A stretch of 64,000 nucleotides of DNA, taken from Melitaea cinxia (lineage: Eukaryota > Arthropoda > Insecta > Lepidoptera > Nymphalidae). A model generated the notes under the pieces. It worked only from the letters and a program-made list of their open reading frames with translations. It made no database searches and was not told where the DNA came from. Both the position numbers and the translations under genes were made by a program. Where the stretch lies: positions 10,252,159 to 10,316,158 of the forward strand of contig NC_059400.1 of NCBI RefSeq assembly GCF_905220565.1. The letters run 5' to 3'. Shown here piece after piece: positions 1 to 12,924 of the stretch; the first letter of the stretch is position 1; each line of letters opens with the position of its first letter.

Positions 1-480
1 CTGGAGGATGGATCTATCCAAAATGTCGAAAAAGGAGCCTTAGCTGATTAGGCTATAGCTTGCTTATTCTGACATCCTTCTACAGCTAATTCGCATGTAA
101 TATGTATCTTAATTAATATTTCTATAGTACATTAAATGTACTGTATTGATTAATTAATTAATTAATTTGCATATTTTTTTATATCTACTTAACATCTTTA
201 AAATACTAGGCAGTACGTACAGATTATTCAATAAGTATTTTGCGTAAGTCATAAATAATAATCGTAGTGCGGCGATCGAGAAGTGACCGTCGTGCAACAG
301 GCCGTGAAGGCGGGGACACATTGCGCCGTGGTTGCACAATGTCTCGCGTCGGTGCGCGGCGCCGGCGCAGATGCAGCGAGATTTCGATCTCGATCCGTTA
401 TTTATGTATTCAATAGATATATCAACAAGAACATCATCATCATTTGTTATAAAATCTGATTTCTAGAACAAATTTAGAAT
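1..480. other. Intergenic spacer with a CpG-rich patch
   Basis: No gene is recognisable. Most of the stretch is AT-rich. A CpG-rich patch lies at about 270-400 (GCGGCGATCG, GCGCGGCGCCGGCGC). It could be regulatory, but no core promoter motif is convincing. Confidence 0.5.
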
Positions 481-510
481 TAGTTTAAAATATACGCACG
501 CATAGAATCG

Positions 511-650
511 TCAGCGCAACGATATATACCATACAGATGTTTGCCGTGGTCTGAGTTGTTGTGCTTGTGTATTGTGTGTTTTTCCGGACCCCCGATACAG
601 GAGTAAATCCACGTGGATCAGGGGGCCCACCCCCCACGGTCCACATGTTT
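511..650 (+). repeat. SINE-like fragment, variant body
   Basis: The segment ATACAGATGTTTGCCGTGG is shared with the tRNA-derived SINE copies elsewhere in the window (for example 37771-38100). The following sequence differs and holds a GC-rich hairpin around the CCCCCGATACAGGAG and CAGGGGGCCC blocks. The tRNA-like head is missing. It is probably a 5'-truncated or variant SINE. Confidence 0.5.
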
Positions 651-659
651 TTAATCATA

Positions 660-2640
660 AAAAAGTTAATCTTCATTTTGTTTCACCTAATTAGATATAC
701 ATAGATATCGTACAACCTTTTTAATGCATGCCCGTGCATTCTAAATGTTTAATTAAAATAAGTAAACAAGAGTCTTTACATTGTTACAATAAACAACTTG
801 GATTCATTTTTAATTGTGAAACCTAAGCCTTATTTGATTACGACGTTTGTCGCAAAGTATGTCATACAGAGTTATATAAGTCGTACGTGTCGTTTACGTA
901 TAATTTATTTAAGAAAGAGTGTAGGTACAATTTAGATGTTTAAATGTATTAAAATCAAGCAAACATTCTAAGCAATGTGAAAGCATCTTTACTCGGCTCG
1001 TGCACAATCGGCATCTGCATAGCTGAACCGCTTCGTTCTCATTAGCCGCCCGTTACCCCGACCCGTCTCCCGCTCAACGGGATCAGGCGACCTCGGACTG
1101 CGCGTCTTTATCGCTCTCGTTCTTATATCTTACATCAAGGACTACTTCTAATTTTATTGTCTAATCGATTTTCATTTTAAAATGCAAAAATTAAACGTGG
1201 ATATATAATTATAATTAAAGTTAAATTGTAAATACAAGAAAAACTTCTTTTGTGTCTTAAAAAACTATAAAACAAATACGTTAATCGGATCATTATTGAA
1301 AAATTTATACAATAAAATTGCTACAAATACTTATTCGGGATTATTTTTATTTTATCGAAACGCTCAGGTTACACTGTGTACAATTTTTACGACTGTTTAA
1401 GAAATTTTGAGGACGCAACCTTGACCTTTTAGATTACAAGCCGGATTTTTGGGTCTACAAAATCCCAACACGAAAGTTCTAATCGCAGACTAATTTCTAA
1501 ATGCCAGTCTCGGTATGTAAAATCACCACAAATACGGTTTGTAGCAAACAAGCCCTGTGGGTGAGGTCAAAGGCTTTCTCCGTGGGCAGCTAGGTACGTA
1601 CTCTCCATCGATGGGAGGAAGGGGCCAGTAAGTGGGGAGTGGTATAACGTTGTCGCACGCGTGAGTAGAAAGTACTACTATTGTTTTCTACATTACGACA
1701 CTTATTAATCAGCCGTCACTCTAATATGCTTGCCTTTTTTCAATTTCTATGCAAATATTCTGATGTACTTAGTTAAAGATTAGTATGTCGTGATCCTTAC
1801 ATTTGAATGTTTGTTTCCATTCAAAAGCAAAATGCTGACAGCTGTAGTACGTATATAATATAAATAATTATACATATGTATACGAAAGTGTATTTTACAT
1901 CTTCAAATGTTTTTCACATACGATTATATTGAAAATACAAAATGTGGGAAAAGTCGCGTTGTACGTAAATTCCTCCAGTTCGATTTGCAAAGCGACGGCA
2001 GACGAACCATGACCATTGAATTTCGGGTAACACATTACTCTTTGCCAACAGATTGGGTCATTCTTTTGTCCGCGTGGGAATAATGCAAATGAGTCGCTTC
2101 GCTATTTCTTTGTTTGATTTCGTGAAAGTTTATACGATCGAAGAGGAAACACGGCTGACAACGACCCGATGTGAACGCCATTTTTATGTAATTGTTACAT
2201 CGCCGAGATCGGACAGTGCAAGTATTAGGCGCTAGCGAAATTTTAACCTAGTTTCAGTGTGCAAGTTTATCAATACAAAGGAAATAAAGAAAAAATTTAA
2301 AAAACCATAACATAGATAAAAATATTTCTGTGAATTAAAAATTTATGGTTTTAAATTGATTATTCCTATAAAATATTAGATCAAACATTTAGCGATTATA
2401 TTTTTTATAAGGGTTTTATAGATAAACACACTGGATTAAAAGTTCAAATAATCAAATATTTTTCTGTGGAAATAGTTGATAGCCGAGTAAAAGTATGTAT
2501 GCACCTTATACACGTGATCTAGCAATACAAATATAGAAGTTTTTATTTTTTACTTATTTATATAACAAAGTTATAATTTTGTCGCATAATAAATAGCGAA
2601 AATGGGGAAATAAAAAAAATATGAAAACGTATAATCTCTT
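660..2640. other. Intergenic spacer
   Basis: No coding region is supported here; the short open frames look like chance. There are two GC-richer patches: about 990-1130 (described as a possible promoter) and about 1500-1660, which contains AGGTCAAAGG, similar to a nuclear-receptor half-site. The rest is AT-rich. Confidence 0.5.
1056..1127 (-). promoter_or_regulatory. Possible core promoter and first exon, minus strand
   Basis: Read on the minus strand, TATAAG (1122-1127) is followed 28 bases later by an initiator-like GCAGTC, giving a possible start near 1099. The DNA downstream is unusually GC- and CpG-rich for this window. A splice-donor-like GG/GTAACG lies about 45 bases further on, near 1056. 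The spacing fits an insect TATA-Inr promoter. No coding sequence follows that I can recognise, so any gene would have a non-coding first exon. This is inferred from motifs only. Confidence 0.3.
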
Positions 2641-2644
2641 ACTC

Positions 2645-2978
2645 TTAGGTACGGTAGTAAATAATATAGCCACCCCCTCTCTTCCCGTGGGTGTCGTAAG
2701 AGGCGACTAAGGGATAACACTGTTCCACTACCACCTTGGAACTTAAAAAGCCGACCGATGGCGGGATAACCATCTAACTGCTGGGTTTGAAATACACACC
2801 GAAGACGGGCAGCAGCGTCTTCGGTGCGACAAAGCCAGCCCTGTGGTCACCAACCCGACTGCCCAGCGTGGTGACTATGCGCAAAACACATGAGTTCACT
2901 CCATTCTTGGTCCGAACTTGTGGAGGCCTATGTCCAGCAATGGACTGTGATGGACTGAAATGATGATGATGATGATGA
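2645..2978 (+). mobile_element. Non-autonomous RTE-derived element
   Basis: The element begins GGTACGGTAGTAAATAATATAGCC and runs through the GTGGGTGTCGTAAGAGGCG block to a 3' end of AGGCCTATGTCCAGCAATGG, then a (TGA)n tail at 2959-2978. The 3' end is shared with the RTE LINE copies in the window. The 5' half matches the inverted RTE 5' segment at 62154-62535. It encodes no protein. It is best read as an internally deleted RTE mobilised by the full-length element. Confidence 0.75.
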
Positions 2979-2984
2979 ATCTCT

Positions 2985-5600
2985 TTAATAAAGTAGGATT
3001 TAAAAGCTCTAAGCTTAAATTGTTTTTTCTACAGTAATATAATTATGTTCGTCTTTAAAAAAATAATTATGTTGCTACCAAAAGTATATGTAGACGAAAT
3101 AGCGGTCCTGCAATGTAGTGTTGGAACACGCTCGACGATCAAGTGGGTCGATACGTTTTATCTTCGTGTTAAACAATTAGGGCCATCATCGTTGTCGCTG
3201 CGATACATTATTTAGGAATTTGTATTTCATTTAAGGAATCGTTTCTTTTATTTAATAGATTTTGTAGTTTGTTTCAGGCAATTCATTGCGGAATCCAAGA
3301 ATTTAAGTTTGTAATGTTCTTTGCAGGGAACATACGAAGTATTTTTTTTTTCGGTTAGTAAAAGTCGTTATTTTTTTTTAATTTTCACATTTTATATATG
3401 ATACGAAATTATAAACATCTTATCAGTTTCAGCATCGTATATTTTGATTTATGTTTAACAAAAAACAATTTCAACTCGGGCAGAAATAATTCGAAGTGTT
3501 TCGTAATCAGAAAATCCATCGACTGACTGACCAATTCGTAAGCAAATCGATGACAAGAACTTGGAATTGTCGAGAACTATTTCGTTTTTTAACTTAAAAG
3601 ACGTTCTCTCGGTCTGTCACGAGAGAACTGAACAGAGCGCGCAATTAATCGGCCATCCTAGTATTACACCACGATCTTTGCCAAGACGCCGACTTAACCG
3701 CAATTTACTAAGCTAGTGGTAACCCGTGACCTAGACTGACCCTTTACCCTTACCTAATGTACATTGCTCTGTTACCACATATTTCTATTATAAGCTTTCG
3801 CAGTTGACGCGCAATGCAATTCAAATGTACTGAATTTATGCTAGTTACTTCATGTTGTACTGGTGTGGAAAAATTACTGTGAAACGGTATGTCATGGTAA
3901 CTCTAACTATCCACTCTCTGATCAACTTGCCTAGTAAATTACTTGCTAGCATTATTTTCGCAATGTGCCCCTTATTGGAAGTACGGTTAGGACTGGGAGT
4001 GTTTTAAATGTGGTATCAATTAGTATATCTTTTCAATTAAAATACTGTATTTGTTACTTTAGGCAGTGATAACTAGCAAGCAGAAAACTTAGTTGTTGGG
4101 ATGGAAATAATGATTTCTGGTTTTGGTAAATAGGTTAGTTTTTGTAATAACAAGAGAAAAAAAATCTTGTAAATGTTTAATGTATATTTCAATATGAAGT
4201 AATGTAAAACTTGATAACTTTTCATAGTCTAAAAATGACTTCTAATAAAAGTAAAGAATAATTCAATTAGAAAAAAAATATTGTTTTATTTTTAATAACA
4301 TTTTTTTTTAAATTAACATTTTATCACATATGACTTGTTTGTTGACATTCATTAATAAAAAAAAATATTTCCAATCGCAATATTCGATAAGATTATAATT
4401 TTAAATCGATATTATATTTTAATCACCTTATTATATTTTTGTAACATTCAATTGACAAACAGTACATAATAGCTTAATTAAGATGGTCTCAAGAACAATG
4501 TGACATCTCAGAAATGTAACGCCACATGTATACATACTCTATCATATTATTAGTTGTATAAAGCGACGTTTTATTGCATTATAGTACTAATGGTAAAGGA
4601 ATAGGACTTAAAAGTCTTAGCAAGATCTGTGTACGTGTTCGGAATCTAATTATCGTATGTGATGGTGCGTTGGTTTGTATAGGTAGCAATACAAGGCATC
4701 GATTATTTGATAAGTCGTTTATTATCGATACGCCAGCGCAAAACACACGTGTAAATCTACTTATTTGCTCTTAGAATAGTCACAGTAAAAACGCTGGAGA
4801 TTACGAGATTATTCTTTGTAATGTTAGGTGATTGCTTTCTTCGTATTTACTAAACCAATAGAATTGAAATTATTTGTTACGTAAGTATTTATGAAAAGTA
4901 TTGTAATAATACTCAAACCTAATAACTTGTATATTTCGGATTTGAAATAGGGAATTATGTCAGAAAACAAACAATTAAAATAGTCGTGCTATCAATCAAT
5001 TGATTTCTCATGCTTTTTGCTTGTAAATTTATTACGTATTACGTTTTTCTTAGCTTGAGGAATTTGGTTAACAACGAAGCAAAAACTAATAACGAAACGC
5101 ATAAACGTGGGAACTGCATCCGAACGCGCGAAGATGGCTAGCTCTATTAGCGGCCAAGGTGGCGCGTGCGCTCTACAACCTTGCGAATTAGTCGACTGAT
5201 GTACGGAGAATGAGTAATTATGATACTCATATCTATTGAGTGACGCGGATAGTCTATATATATTATAATAGTTAATTTATGGTGCCTCTACGCTTCTAAA
5301 TTAATACAACTGTCTTATTACAGTCACTAGAAAAACAATAGCAGGTATAGTTTTTTTTAAATGTCTTTATGTTAGGTTGTCTAACTTATGTACAACACAG
5401 CTCTGTGTTTAAATAAAATATAAGAACAATCTAGATACTTTCCTCAGTTATTAAGGCAAAATTACAAAAATTTGGAATATTTACAGTCGTTTATGTATTG
5501 TTGTCGCGGTGGCACATTTATACTTACTAGTGGTCGCCCAAAAGTAGAAATTCGACCATAATTAAAAATTTAAAATATAGAAAAAAAAAAAAATGAAAAT
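2985..5600. other. Intergenic spacer
   Basis: No gene is recognised. Poly-A/T runs are common. A GC-rich patch lies at about 5100-5200 (GCGGCCAAGGTGGCGCGTGCG). The open frame at 4574-4774 has no recognisable motif and is treated as chance. Confidence 0.5.
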
Positions 5601-5629
5601 AAAGGATTTTTTTAATTTTTTTTTTTAAT

Positions 5630-5855
5630 TTGACTACAGACTGACGATTAACAAAAGAGTATGCGTGTGTGTGTCAAGTACATGGTAGTCTGTGTAATGT
5701 TTTTTTTTATTGATTTTATATATTTTTATGCATAATTAAAAACAATATTAGCATTCTGCACTCTTCTATACAAACTATAAGTGTGCGAAATTTCATACTC
5801 CTCTTGACGCAAAATTTTCGTAAAAAGGGGTACAAAGTTTTTGTTTCACGTATTA
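5630..5855 (-). repeat. Interspersed repeat, family shared with 11275-11560
   Basis: Read on the minus strand this matches the plus-strand block at 11275-11560. Shared pieces include CTTTGTACCCCTTTTTACG, GGAGTATGAAATTT, ACTTATAGTTT and TTATGCATAA, in the same order. The class is uncertain. A TCTATATATTAATATG-type start at 11275 recalls lepidopteran Helitron 5' ends, but no CTAG terminus was located. Confidence 0.55.
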
Positions 5856-5859
5856 TTTA

Positions 5860-6835
5860 TACTTATTTCAATCGAATAAATGCAAAAAAAGAAATAATAA
5901 AGTAAATAATTTTTGTAACATATTTTGGCGACATTTATACTTCTTCAATACCAAATTGTTCTTTAATTCATAAGGTTAATAATCCACAACAAAACTTCAC
6001 AGATACTAGCAACGTATACTACTAAGATGTTCCTACTACGTCTGCTTAAGCATGACGATATGTGATTGGCTTGGATGCAAATGTCCAAAAAATTAAGTTT
6101 TAAGAAATTTATTTAAAGAAAAAACTAAAACTGATAATAAGAGGGTTAGGTTTCAAAAATAATAATGTAAATATTTCTACAATTCACGACAACATTGAAA
6201 CTAATCACCTTTGTATTAGGCTATTTTGTTAAACAGTAACAAATTATATTTTTTTAAAGCATTTAAATTATATTAGACTTCGTTTGATAGGTGTTTCATT
6301 TTTTAAGTCTTCTTTATTAGCATGTAATATGAAAAATAACAACTTAGACGAGACCATTTTTATAGCTTAGCTTCTGAATGAAATTACAGTATTTTTGTAG
6401 TCAATGTCTTCAAGATTAAAGAAGAACCGTTATGAGACAAACAACTGTATTACTTCGTGAGGCTGTTACTCACACAATTATGAAATGTCACATCATTAAA
6501 TCGAAAACAATAAACCTGTACAAATGAACGGACGGTGAAAGATGACCCTATGACCTCAATGACAGCTGTGCATATAAGCTCTTTTTGGAAAGTTGGTCAT
6601 CAAAATGATATACCCTTGCCGTACATAAGCATGTTAAATAATTTTCAATCATAAAATCATTTTGTTCTATTTTAAAATAGTTTTATTAGGATTGTCGAAT
6701 GTAACCGGTTTAAAACCGTTATATGTACATAGTATACCTGTGACACACAGTTGCAAATTACAAGTTAATTATTTCTGTTAGAGTGTAAACATATATATAC
6801 TACTAAGTATCATAGGATTATATTGTCATAAAATT
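5860..6835. other. Intergenic spacer
   Basis: AT-rich DNA without a recognised gene, repeat or RNA. Confidence 0.5.
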
Positions 6836-6840
6836 TTATC

Positions 6841-7186
6841 GCTGCAGCCTGTAATATTCCACTGCTGAGCATAGGCCTCTTTCTCCATGTAGGACAATGG
6901 ATCAGAGCTTAATCCACAATGGTGCTTCAATGCGGGCTGGCGGCTATATTCCCTACCAAGAGTAACGATCGCTATTTGGTGTAGGTACATGATAACAACC
7001 GGGACCGATGGCTTAGCGTGCTCTCCGAGGTATAGTGGGGAGACCCACAAGGAGTGCACAAAAACCCAGACCACGGCAAACATCTGTATGGCCAATAGAA
7101 ATGTTTGTCAAGTGCGGGGATCGAACCCGGAACCGCCAGCGGAGCAGTCACAAACCATTGCTGTGACCGTTGCGCCAACCCCGACG
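6841..7186 (-). mobile_element. tRNA-derived SINE, near full length
   Basis: On the minus strand the copy starts with a tRNA-like head. An A-box-like region lies around GGCGCAACGGTCACAGCAATGG, and the B box is GGTTCGATCCC. The body CATACAGATGTTTGCCGTGG...GTGGGTCTCCCC...GGGAATATAGCC follows. It ends at the 3' signature CAGTGGAATATTACAGGCTG. The open frames across it, in both directions, are by-products of the repeat. Confidence 0.8.
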
Positions 7187-7499
7187 TCTGACCGTTACTT
7201 ATCTATCTATACTCGTATATTTTAAAATTAAAAAAAAAGACATGATGAATTCCTTGAGTTCAAACTTTTCAACGGCTTTCTCTTCCAACGGGAAAACGGT
7301 CTTTATAATATGTGACACAACAGCAGTTCGGATTAAATTAAACAAACGTCCCTTGGTCTTTATTAGATTTACTAAGTTCTAATTAATTTTTTTTAAATAA
7401 CTTGTTGCTTTTAGTAAATATTCTTACATCAAATATTTTTAAGGTCAAGGTAAGAGATAAGGTGATACTATACATTTTATACTTATTTGACCTCTTTAT

Positions 7500-7556
7500 A
7501 CGCTTCAGCCTGTAATATCCCACTACTGGGCATAGGCCTCTTTCCCCATGTAGGAG
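7500..7556 (-). repeat. SINE 3'-end fragment
   Basis: About 55 bases match the 3' end of the SINE family (CTTCAGCCTGTAATATCCCA, CTGGGCATAGGCCTC). The head and body are missing. Confidence 0.7.
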
Positions 7557-8045
7557 ACCTCTTTATACATTACTTTATAATTACTTATTTTATATTTTAA
7601 TTTTGTAACTTTTTTGGAAATTTTAGATTTTTTATTCTTTATTGTGATTTGTTTTTTGACGATATTGACTGTTTTATCTTTTTTTGATTCTTTTTTTTTG
7701 TTTTTTTTTTCTGTAGTCTATGTTACTGGTGATTCTTATTGTGTAAAAACTAAGTGATTTGTGTGACGTCTCAAATAAATGTTTTTCTTTCTTATATGTG
7801 TGAGGATTCGCACTTTAATACTAAACGATATTTTGATTTTACTGTTTAGTTGACCCAACGAACTTCGTAGCGCTATAATTTTGTTTTTAGAAATAGATAT
7901 AGATTTTTAATTATTTTATTGTCCTTATATGTGGTTTCACCATACTGAATACAAGAAACTAAAAAAGTGGGATTAAAGCTATTTTATTTTAAAGTAAGTT
8001 ATATGAACAAACCCATTCTCCTTTGTCGCGGGGTAAGAAAGTTTA
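7557..8045. other. T-rich spacer
   Basis: No gene is seen. Long T runs lie around 7670-7715. CCAACGAACTTCGTAG near 7856 resembles pieces of other repeats in the window, but nothing can be delimited. Confidence 0.4.
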
Positions 8046-8868
8046 CAGTATATCACTGCTCTGGAGGATGTCTTTAAGACTTTGGATTGGGGGGGACAAG
8101 GCGTCAATCGCAACGGCGAATACATCTATCACCTTCGTTTCATCGACGATATCGTCATCTTTGCAGAGACGTTGGAGGAGCTAGGCCAATTGCTAGGCGG
8201 CCTACATATTGTCTTCCCGACGAGTGAGTCTCGGTATGAAATTGGACAAAACGAAAGTTATGTTTAACAGACAAGTCATACCGAGACCTGTTTTGGTCAA
8301 TTCTACTCTTCTCGAACTTGTTTAGAATTATGTCTACCTAGGCCATACTATTCCACTAGAATGAAATAATTTCGAGAATGAAGCCGATAGGAGGATCGAT
8401 TGGGCTGGGCGACGATCGGCAGGCTTCGGCGAGTCTTCACCACAAAGACTCCACAATGCTTGATGACAAAAGTTTTGCCTGTTTCGACACACGGTCCCGA
8501 GACGTGAACACTGACTAGTCCACGAGTTTAAAATTACTCCACGTACCATGGAACGGGTTATGCTTGGGATCTCTCTCAAAGATAGGATCAGAAATTAGAC
8601 TATACCGAAATATCGAAAGTAACCAACAAAGTCTGTAGAATAAGCAATTTGAAGTGACAGCAGGCCCGTCATCTCTGTCGCAGGACCGATGGCAGTTACA
8701 GCAGACGCTTGCTGCAGTAGAGATTGCGAGTTGGCAAACGAGTTTGGAACGTCGATCCACGTAAAGTCGCCGGTGGGAGCTGGATGAGGACTTTGGAGAA
8801 CTAGGAAGTTTGGCGCTAATTTGGAGAGGCCTATGTCAAGCAGTGGACTGCAATAGGCTAAAGCGAGC
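8046..8868 (+). pseudogene. Decayed RTE-clade LINE, 3' half of reverse transcriptase
   Basis: The segment begins at the LEDVFKTLDW region of the reverse transcriptase. It keeps a recognisable palm motif, but the usual FADD is FIDD here (LRFIDDIVIFAETLEELGQ). It continues through frameshifted LKDRI, RRTDGR and GEAY blocks to the 3' signature CAGTGGACTGCAATAGGCT. It is truncated at the 5' end and carries several frameshifts and stops, so it is dead. RTE elements normally encode a single endonuclease-reverse transcriptase protein; only its C-terminal half is present. Confidence 0.8.
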
Positions 8869-8924
8869 GGGTGAGGTTAAGTTATAAGCATGGTAAGTTA
8901 GTTTTCAGCTTTTTTATTATTATT

Positions 8925-9065
8925 AACTAGCAACCAGCGAACTTTGTAGAATACTTTTTTATTTTCTTTTATATGAAATTTGTCGAATGGAAACGAGGAA
9001 AAATAATTATCTAATTTGGTGTAGTCGTTCGGAAGTTATACGCATACATTTCGGTGAAGAAATAA
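8925..9065 (+). repeat. Short interspersed repeat fragment
   Basis: The block AACTAGCAACCAGCGAACTT through GTGTAGTCGTTCGGAAGTTA has the look of a widespread lepidopteran repeat. A reverse-orientation relative (AAGTTCGCTGGGT) lies near 14140. The class is not determined. Confidence 0.4.
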
Positions 9066-9086
9066 AAAATCAAGATAGATTCGATT

Positions 9087-9290
9087 CACTTTAGCCTATT
9101 TCCGTAACTGCTGGACATAGGCCCTCCTGAAGTCGTGTCACACATCCCGATTGCCAACATTTCTCATTCAGCCTCCTCTGGCGATCTTGCGCTGAATCTC
9201 GATCCAGCACGCAGAAGAACGAGCCGTGGTACGCTTGCTGAGACGCGGTCTCCACTCAAGGTCACACCTTCAAGAATTATTAGTAGCGCG
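9087..9290 (-). repeat. RTE-like LINE 3'-end fragment
   Basis: Read on the minus strand, the end GGGCCTATGTCCAGCAGTTA and the preceding decayed C-terminal coding block match the 3' end of the RTE family, with more divergence than other copies. The overlapping plus-strand open frame at 9135-9353 is an antisense shadow. Confidence 0.6.
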
Positions 9291-9299
9291 ACACACGTG

Positions 9300-11270
9300 T
9301 TTACTTCTCAGCCACTTCAACTTGCTGAATATTATCAAAATATAATATTTTAACATAAACGGGGTGGAACGAGGGATCTCGTCCGATTCGCTTGAGTCGA
9401 CTCCTAACAAACACAGCAGCAGTTTTATTAGTAATATGCTACCAAATGCGAAGTATTTTTTAAAATTAAAGTTCAACTTTAAACTTTACTTAGTATATAG
9501 AATGCGAGTGGATAGCTAATGACATACTAAATATTAAAATGGTCAGACACAAATATATAGTTCAAAAGACGAGAGCCGTTACGATCAATCAGAGTAACAA
9601 ACAGTGTGGGAGCGGAGCGCGTGAGAACTCGCCATTGTTATTGAGCCCTGCGTCGATTTAAGTTCTATCGATTTGTCTACTTGCTCTGCAGGTTTTTACC
9701 CAAAATATGGAACCATGTTCCTCCCATGAACTGTTTTTGTTAGTGTCCTCTGAAATAAAACTTTCTTGTCTTTTAAAATAATATTTTTTTTTGTGATCGT
9801 GTGATTGATTGTTTGTCGCCGACTAAAAACTACCTAAGTATACTTACATTATTTTTTTAGAACACATACATAAAAAAATACGCGTCGACTTGAGAACATA
9901 CTGCGTTGTTTCGTCGGTTAAAAATTAAAAGAGCGTTTTCTGCCCTAGTCATAATTTTCAAGAGTATTTAAGTATTTATTTATTTAAATGTTTACGTGTG
10001 TATGTTTATACATTAAAATTATGTTTGTTATAGTTATTTCATATGCATATTAATGATTTAATGATGTCTTACTGTATGTCTACATGCTCTAATTTCTATT
10101 TGTAACATTACAGTTCCTTTACAGGTGTGTTGGAAGAAATTTCGTCTAGATATAAGCACAGCCTTTATACCTGAATTTCGATGACAAATAATTTTATAAA
10201 ATTTTGTGCGTATAATAATTTGTTAAATAAATGTTCGCTTCATAATTTATGTATTGTGACGGTGGTTATTCCTAACTGCGCGACCGTGACCGCTAGGAGT
10301 ATGTCTCCACCCACCTTATATTAACCTCAAAACAAGAAACGATTGAGCTCTGTACTTTATATTCTTCATATAAAATTGTTCACAGTGTCTTACTTTAGAG
10401 GTCTCATTAAACTAGCCATCGGTCTCTGATTTTCACGCCCACACCGGCGCCTTTTTGCCTACTAATTAAAACTATCGGTCTTTGACTCTAAACTGACGTT
10501 ATTTAAACAACAAATTAACTGTCTTTCTACATATCTCAGACAGCTACTGTACATTAAACTTTATCTTAGGAAGGAATTTATGACTTAGATTTGAGCTATC
10601 AATATGAACTAGGTCTAGGTCTGGTCCTTATTTTGCCTTAGGAGATGATTTATAAACACAATAAATAGTGATGGAAATGAAATATTTCAATAATAATACG
10701 TATACGTTACAATTTTTTTAGTTTTTTTAAAGTTTACTGTAGTATATTTTGATGGAAGTTATATTTAATATTGATCAAGATAAATCAAGAAAGCAGTAGG
10801 TACGCAGTAGATATGTCCTTTTTGCTAAAATATATAATGTCATATTGTTTGTTATAATATTGAGGTACTCGTAGTGTTAGTCATAAAACTGATATCATAA
10901 ATGCAATAACAAATTACTTCATTGGATTCTAAATAATTACGAAACGAATCCTCACAACGCGTATGACGCTGTATTGTTAACGTCTGTTTGCCTGCCTACT
11001 TGTTTACAGAACGGCCTGGGTTGAAGATCATCCGCGATCCACATATGTATATGGTCTAATTCATAACTAAAAAGCGATTTAGTTAGATAATTCGATATTA
11101 TGGACTTTTAGTTTTCGTAATATGTAAGGTGGTCGTAATCGATATGAATTGTCTTATTAAAATTTCTAAACGTATGTTTTTAGTTATATCTTTAAAGTAT
11201 TATTTATATTTTATACTATACCAACACACAAGCCACGCATATATCTTTGTTTATCTGGAGCAAGGTTAGG
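9300..11270. other. Intergenic spacer
   Basis: No gene is recognised. A moderately GC-rich patch at about 9600-9665 (GGGAGCGGAGCGCGTGAG, CCATTGTTATTGAGCCC) and another at 10260-10310 stand out from the AT-rich background but carry no identifiable feature. Confidence 0.45.
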
Positions 11271-11274
11271 TTTT

Positions 11275-11560
11275 ATCTATATATTAATATGTAAAGCAAA
11301 ATCTTTGTACCCCTTTTTTACGAAAATTGTTTACCCCTTTGTTACGAAAATTGTGCGGACGGAGGAGTATGAAATTTGGCACACTTATAGTTTATATGGA
11401 AAAGGAGTGCAGAAAGCTAATATTTTTTTAAATTATGCATAAATATACATTAAATCAATAATAATAAAAAAAAACATTACACTCACTATCATGTATTTTA
11501 AACACACTCATATATACTCTTTTCTTTATTATTATAAAACAAAACCTTAATAGTATTCAA
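11275..11560 (+). repeat. Interspersed repeat, family shared with 5630-5855
   Basis: The block starts TCTATATATTAATATG and contains TTTGTACCCCTTTTTTACG, a short internal duplication of that piece, GGAGTATGAAATTTGGCACA and TTATGCATAAATATACATT. It is the same family as the minus-strand copy at 5630-5855. Just downstream, 11580-11640 holds a small repeat cluster of TTACGTAAG and CCAGTAG units. Confidence 0.55.
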
Positions 11561-11659
11561 ACTTATAATTTAACCAGTAGTTTACGTAAGTTACGTTACG
11601 TTTACGTAAGTTTTTTTAACCAGTAGTTGACCAGTAGCTTATTATGTTGTGCTTGTTCT

Positions 11660-12920
11660 TCGATTTTAGTAAAACTGTATCGTTTTTTGCTACTCATGCA
11701 TTGCTCTTTGCTAGAATAAATAATTTAATAATAAATAATGTATCAATAAAAGAATTTATATCTGAATTATAGTTTAAAAGTTACAATTAGCACATTAATA
11801 TTTTTGAGTACAATATTTGGTTCAGTATTTAGATTATTAATATTTAATTCATTCATTTATTATACATTATTTATTCATTCATTCACACCGAACATTATGA
11901 AGTTCTACATATTTATTGAAAGTGTCATGAAAGCTTATAACTTGGGCTTCAGTTCAGCGGATATGAGGTCTTTCTGCGACCATGACCGACACTCACAAGT
12001 GGAAGTATGTAGGTGACCTCTCTGAAACCTTCGTTTTCGGTCTTTACGCATTGACATCGACGAGGTAAATAAAACAATCTTGTTAATTTTTAAAAGAACC
12101 ATAACTACAATAACATTTTTTACCATGCATTCCTAGAAAACATTTACGTCATAAGAATGCTAAGCGTATTAACGTCATGTTAATCATTTAATATATTTTG
12201 CAATAGTTACACTTTCGACAATAGTAATGTTTGCAGTCATCACAAACAACTGACAGTCCGTTACCAAACAGTTTATCCAGTGCTTTTAGACTTTAAAAAT
12301 GGTAAAAAGTGAAAAAAATATATGGCATGAAACCTATTGGAAAAGGAAGAGAATACAGCGAAATTGAAAGGAAAAATATATTACGGGCAATCTGAGGTCA
12401 GGAAGTGGTAGGGAGTGGAAGGTTTAAAGGTAAGAAACGGTTTTCTTGATTTTCGGCTAAGCTACAATTTCTATGGAAAAAAAATTACTAGTAAAGTTGT
12501 ATGTAGTTACTAAAAAGATCTACAAATTTTGTTTTTACACTTTTTTTACATAACTTTAAAATTCATGTGAAAAATACCAAAAAAAAAACAACAATATTTT
12601 GGTTTTTCATTTATAGCTTTAACAAAAAAAGATCAAAAATTCTCACGACAAAATATCAGTTTTTTTTTTTAAGTTGGTAGGTTTTTTATTGGTTGAAATC
12701 TCTATTTTCTGATAATGTAAAGAATATACATTATTATGGTAAATGTTCTCAGAAAATGTAAAGAAATAATATGTAGTAACGCCCAGACCCTCCTAGCCCC
12801 TTCCCCACTTCTCAGGACAAAATTTTAATTTTCATAGTACATTGTTATTTTCACAAATAGAGTAATCAAGCTAATATATAAAATCAAAAATTGACATTAC
12901 GTCACTAACAATTAAATACT
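11660..12920. other. Spacer with possible old repeat
   Basis: No gene is supported. The stretch 12290-12850 is bounded by inverted, similar purine/pyrimidine-rich blocks (CAGGAAGTGGTAGGGAGTGG near 12400; CCCCTTCCCCACTTCTCAGG near 12795). This could mark an old DNA transposon, but the similarity is short and I am not confident. Confidence 0.35.
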
Positions 12921-12924
12921 AGGA

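Noticed and set aside
6841..7225. Several 68-89 codon frames on both strands.
   Set aside because: All lie within a tRNA-derived SINE, and equivalent frames recur in its other copies.
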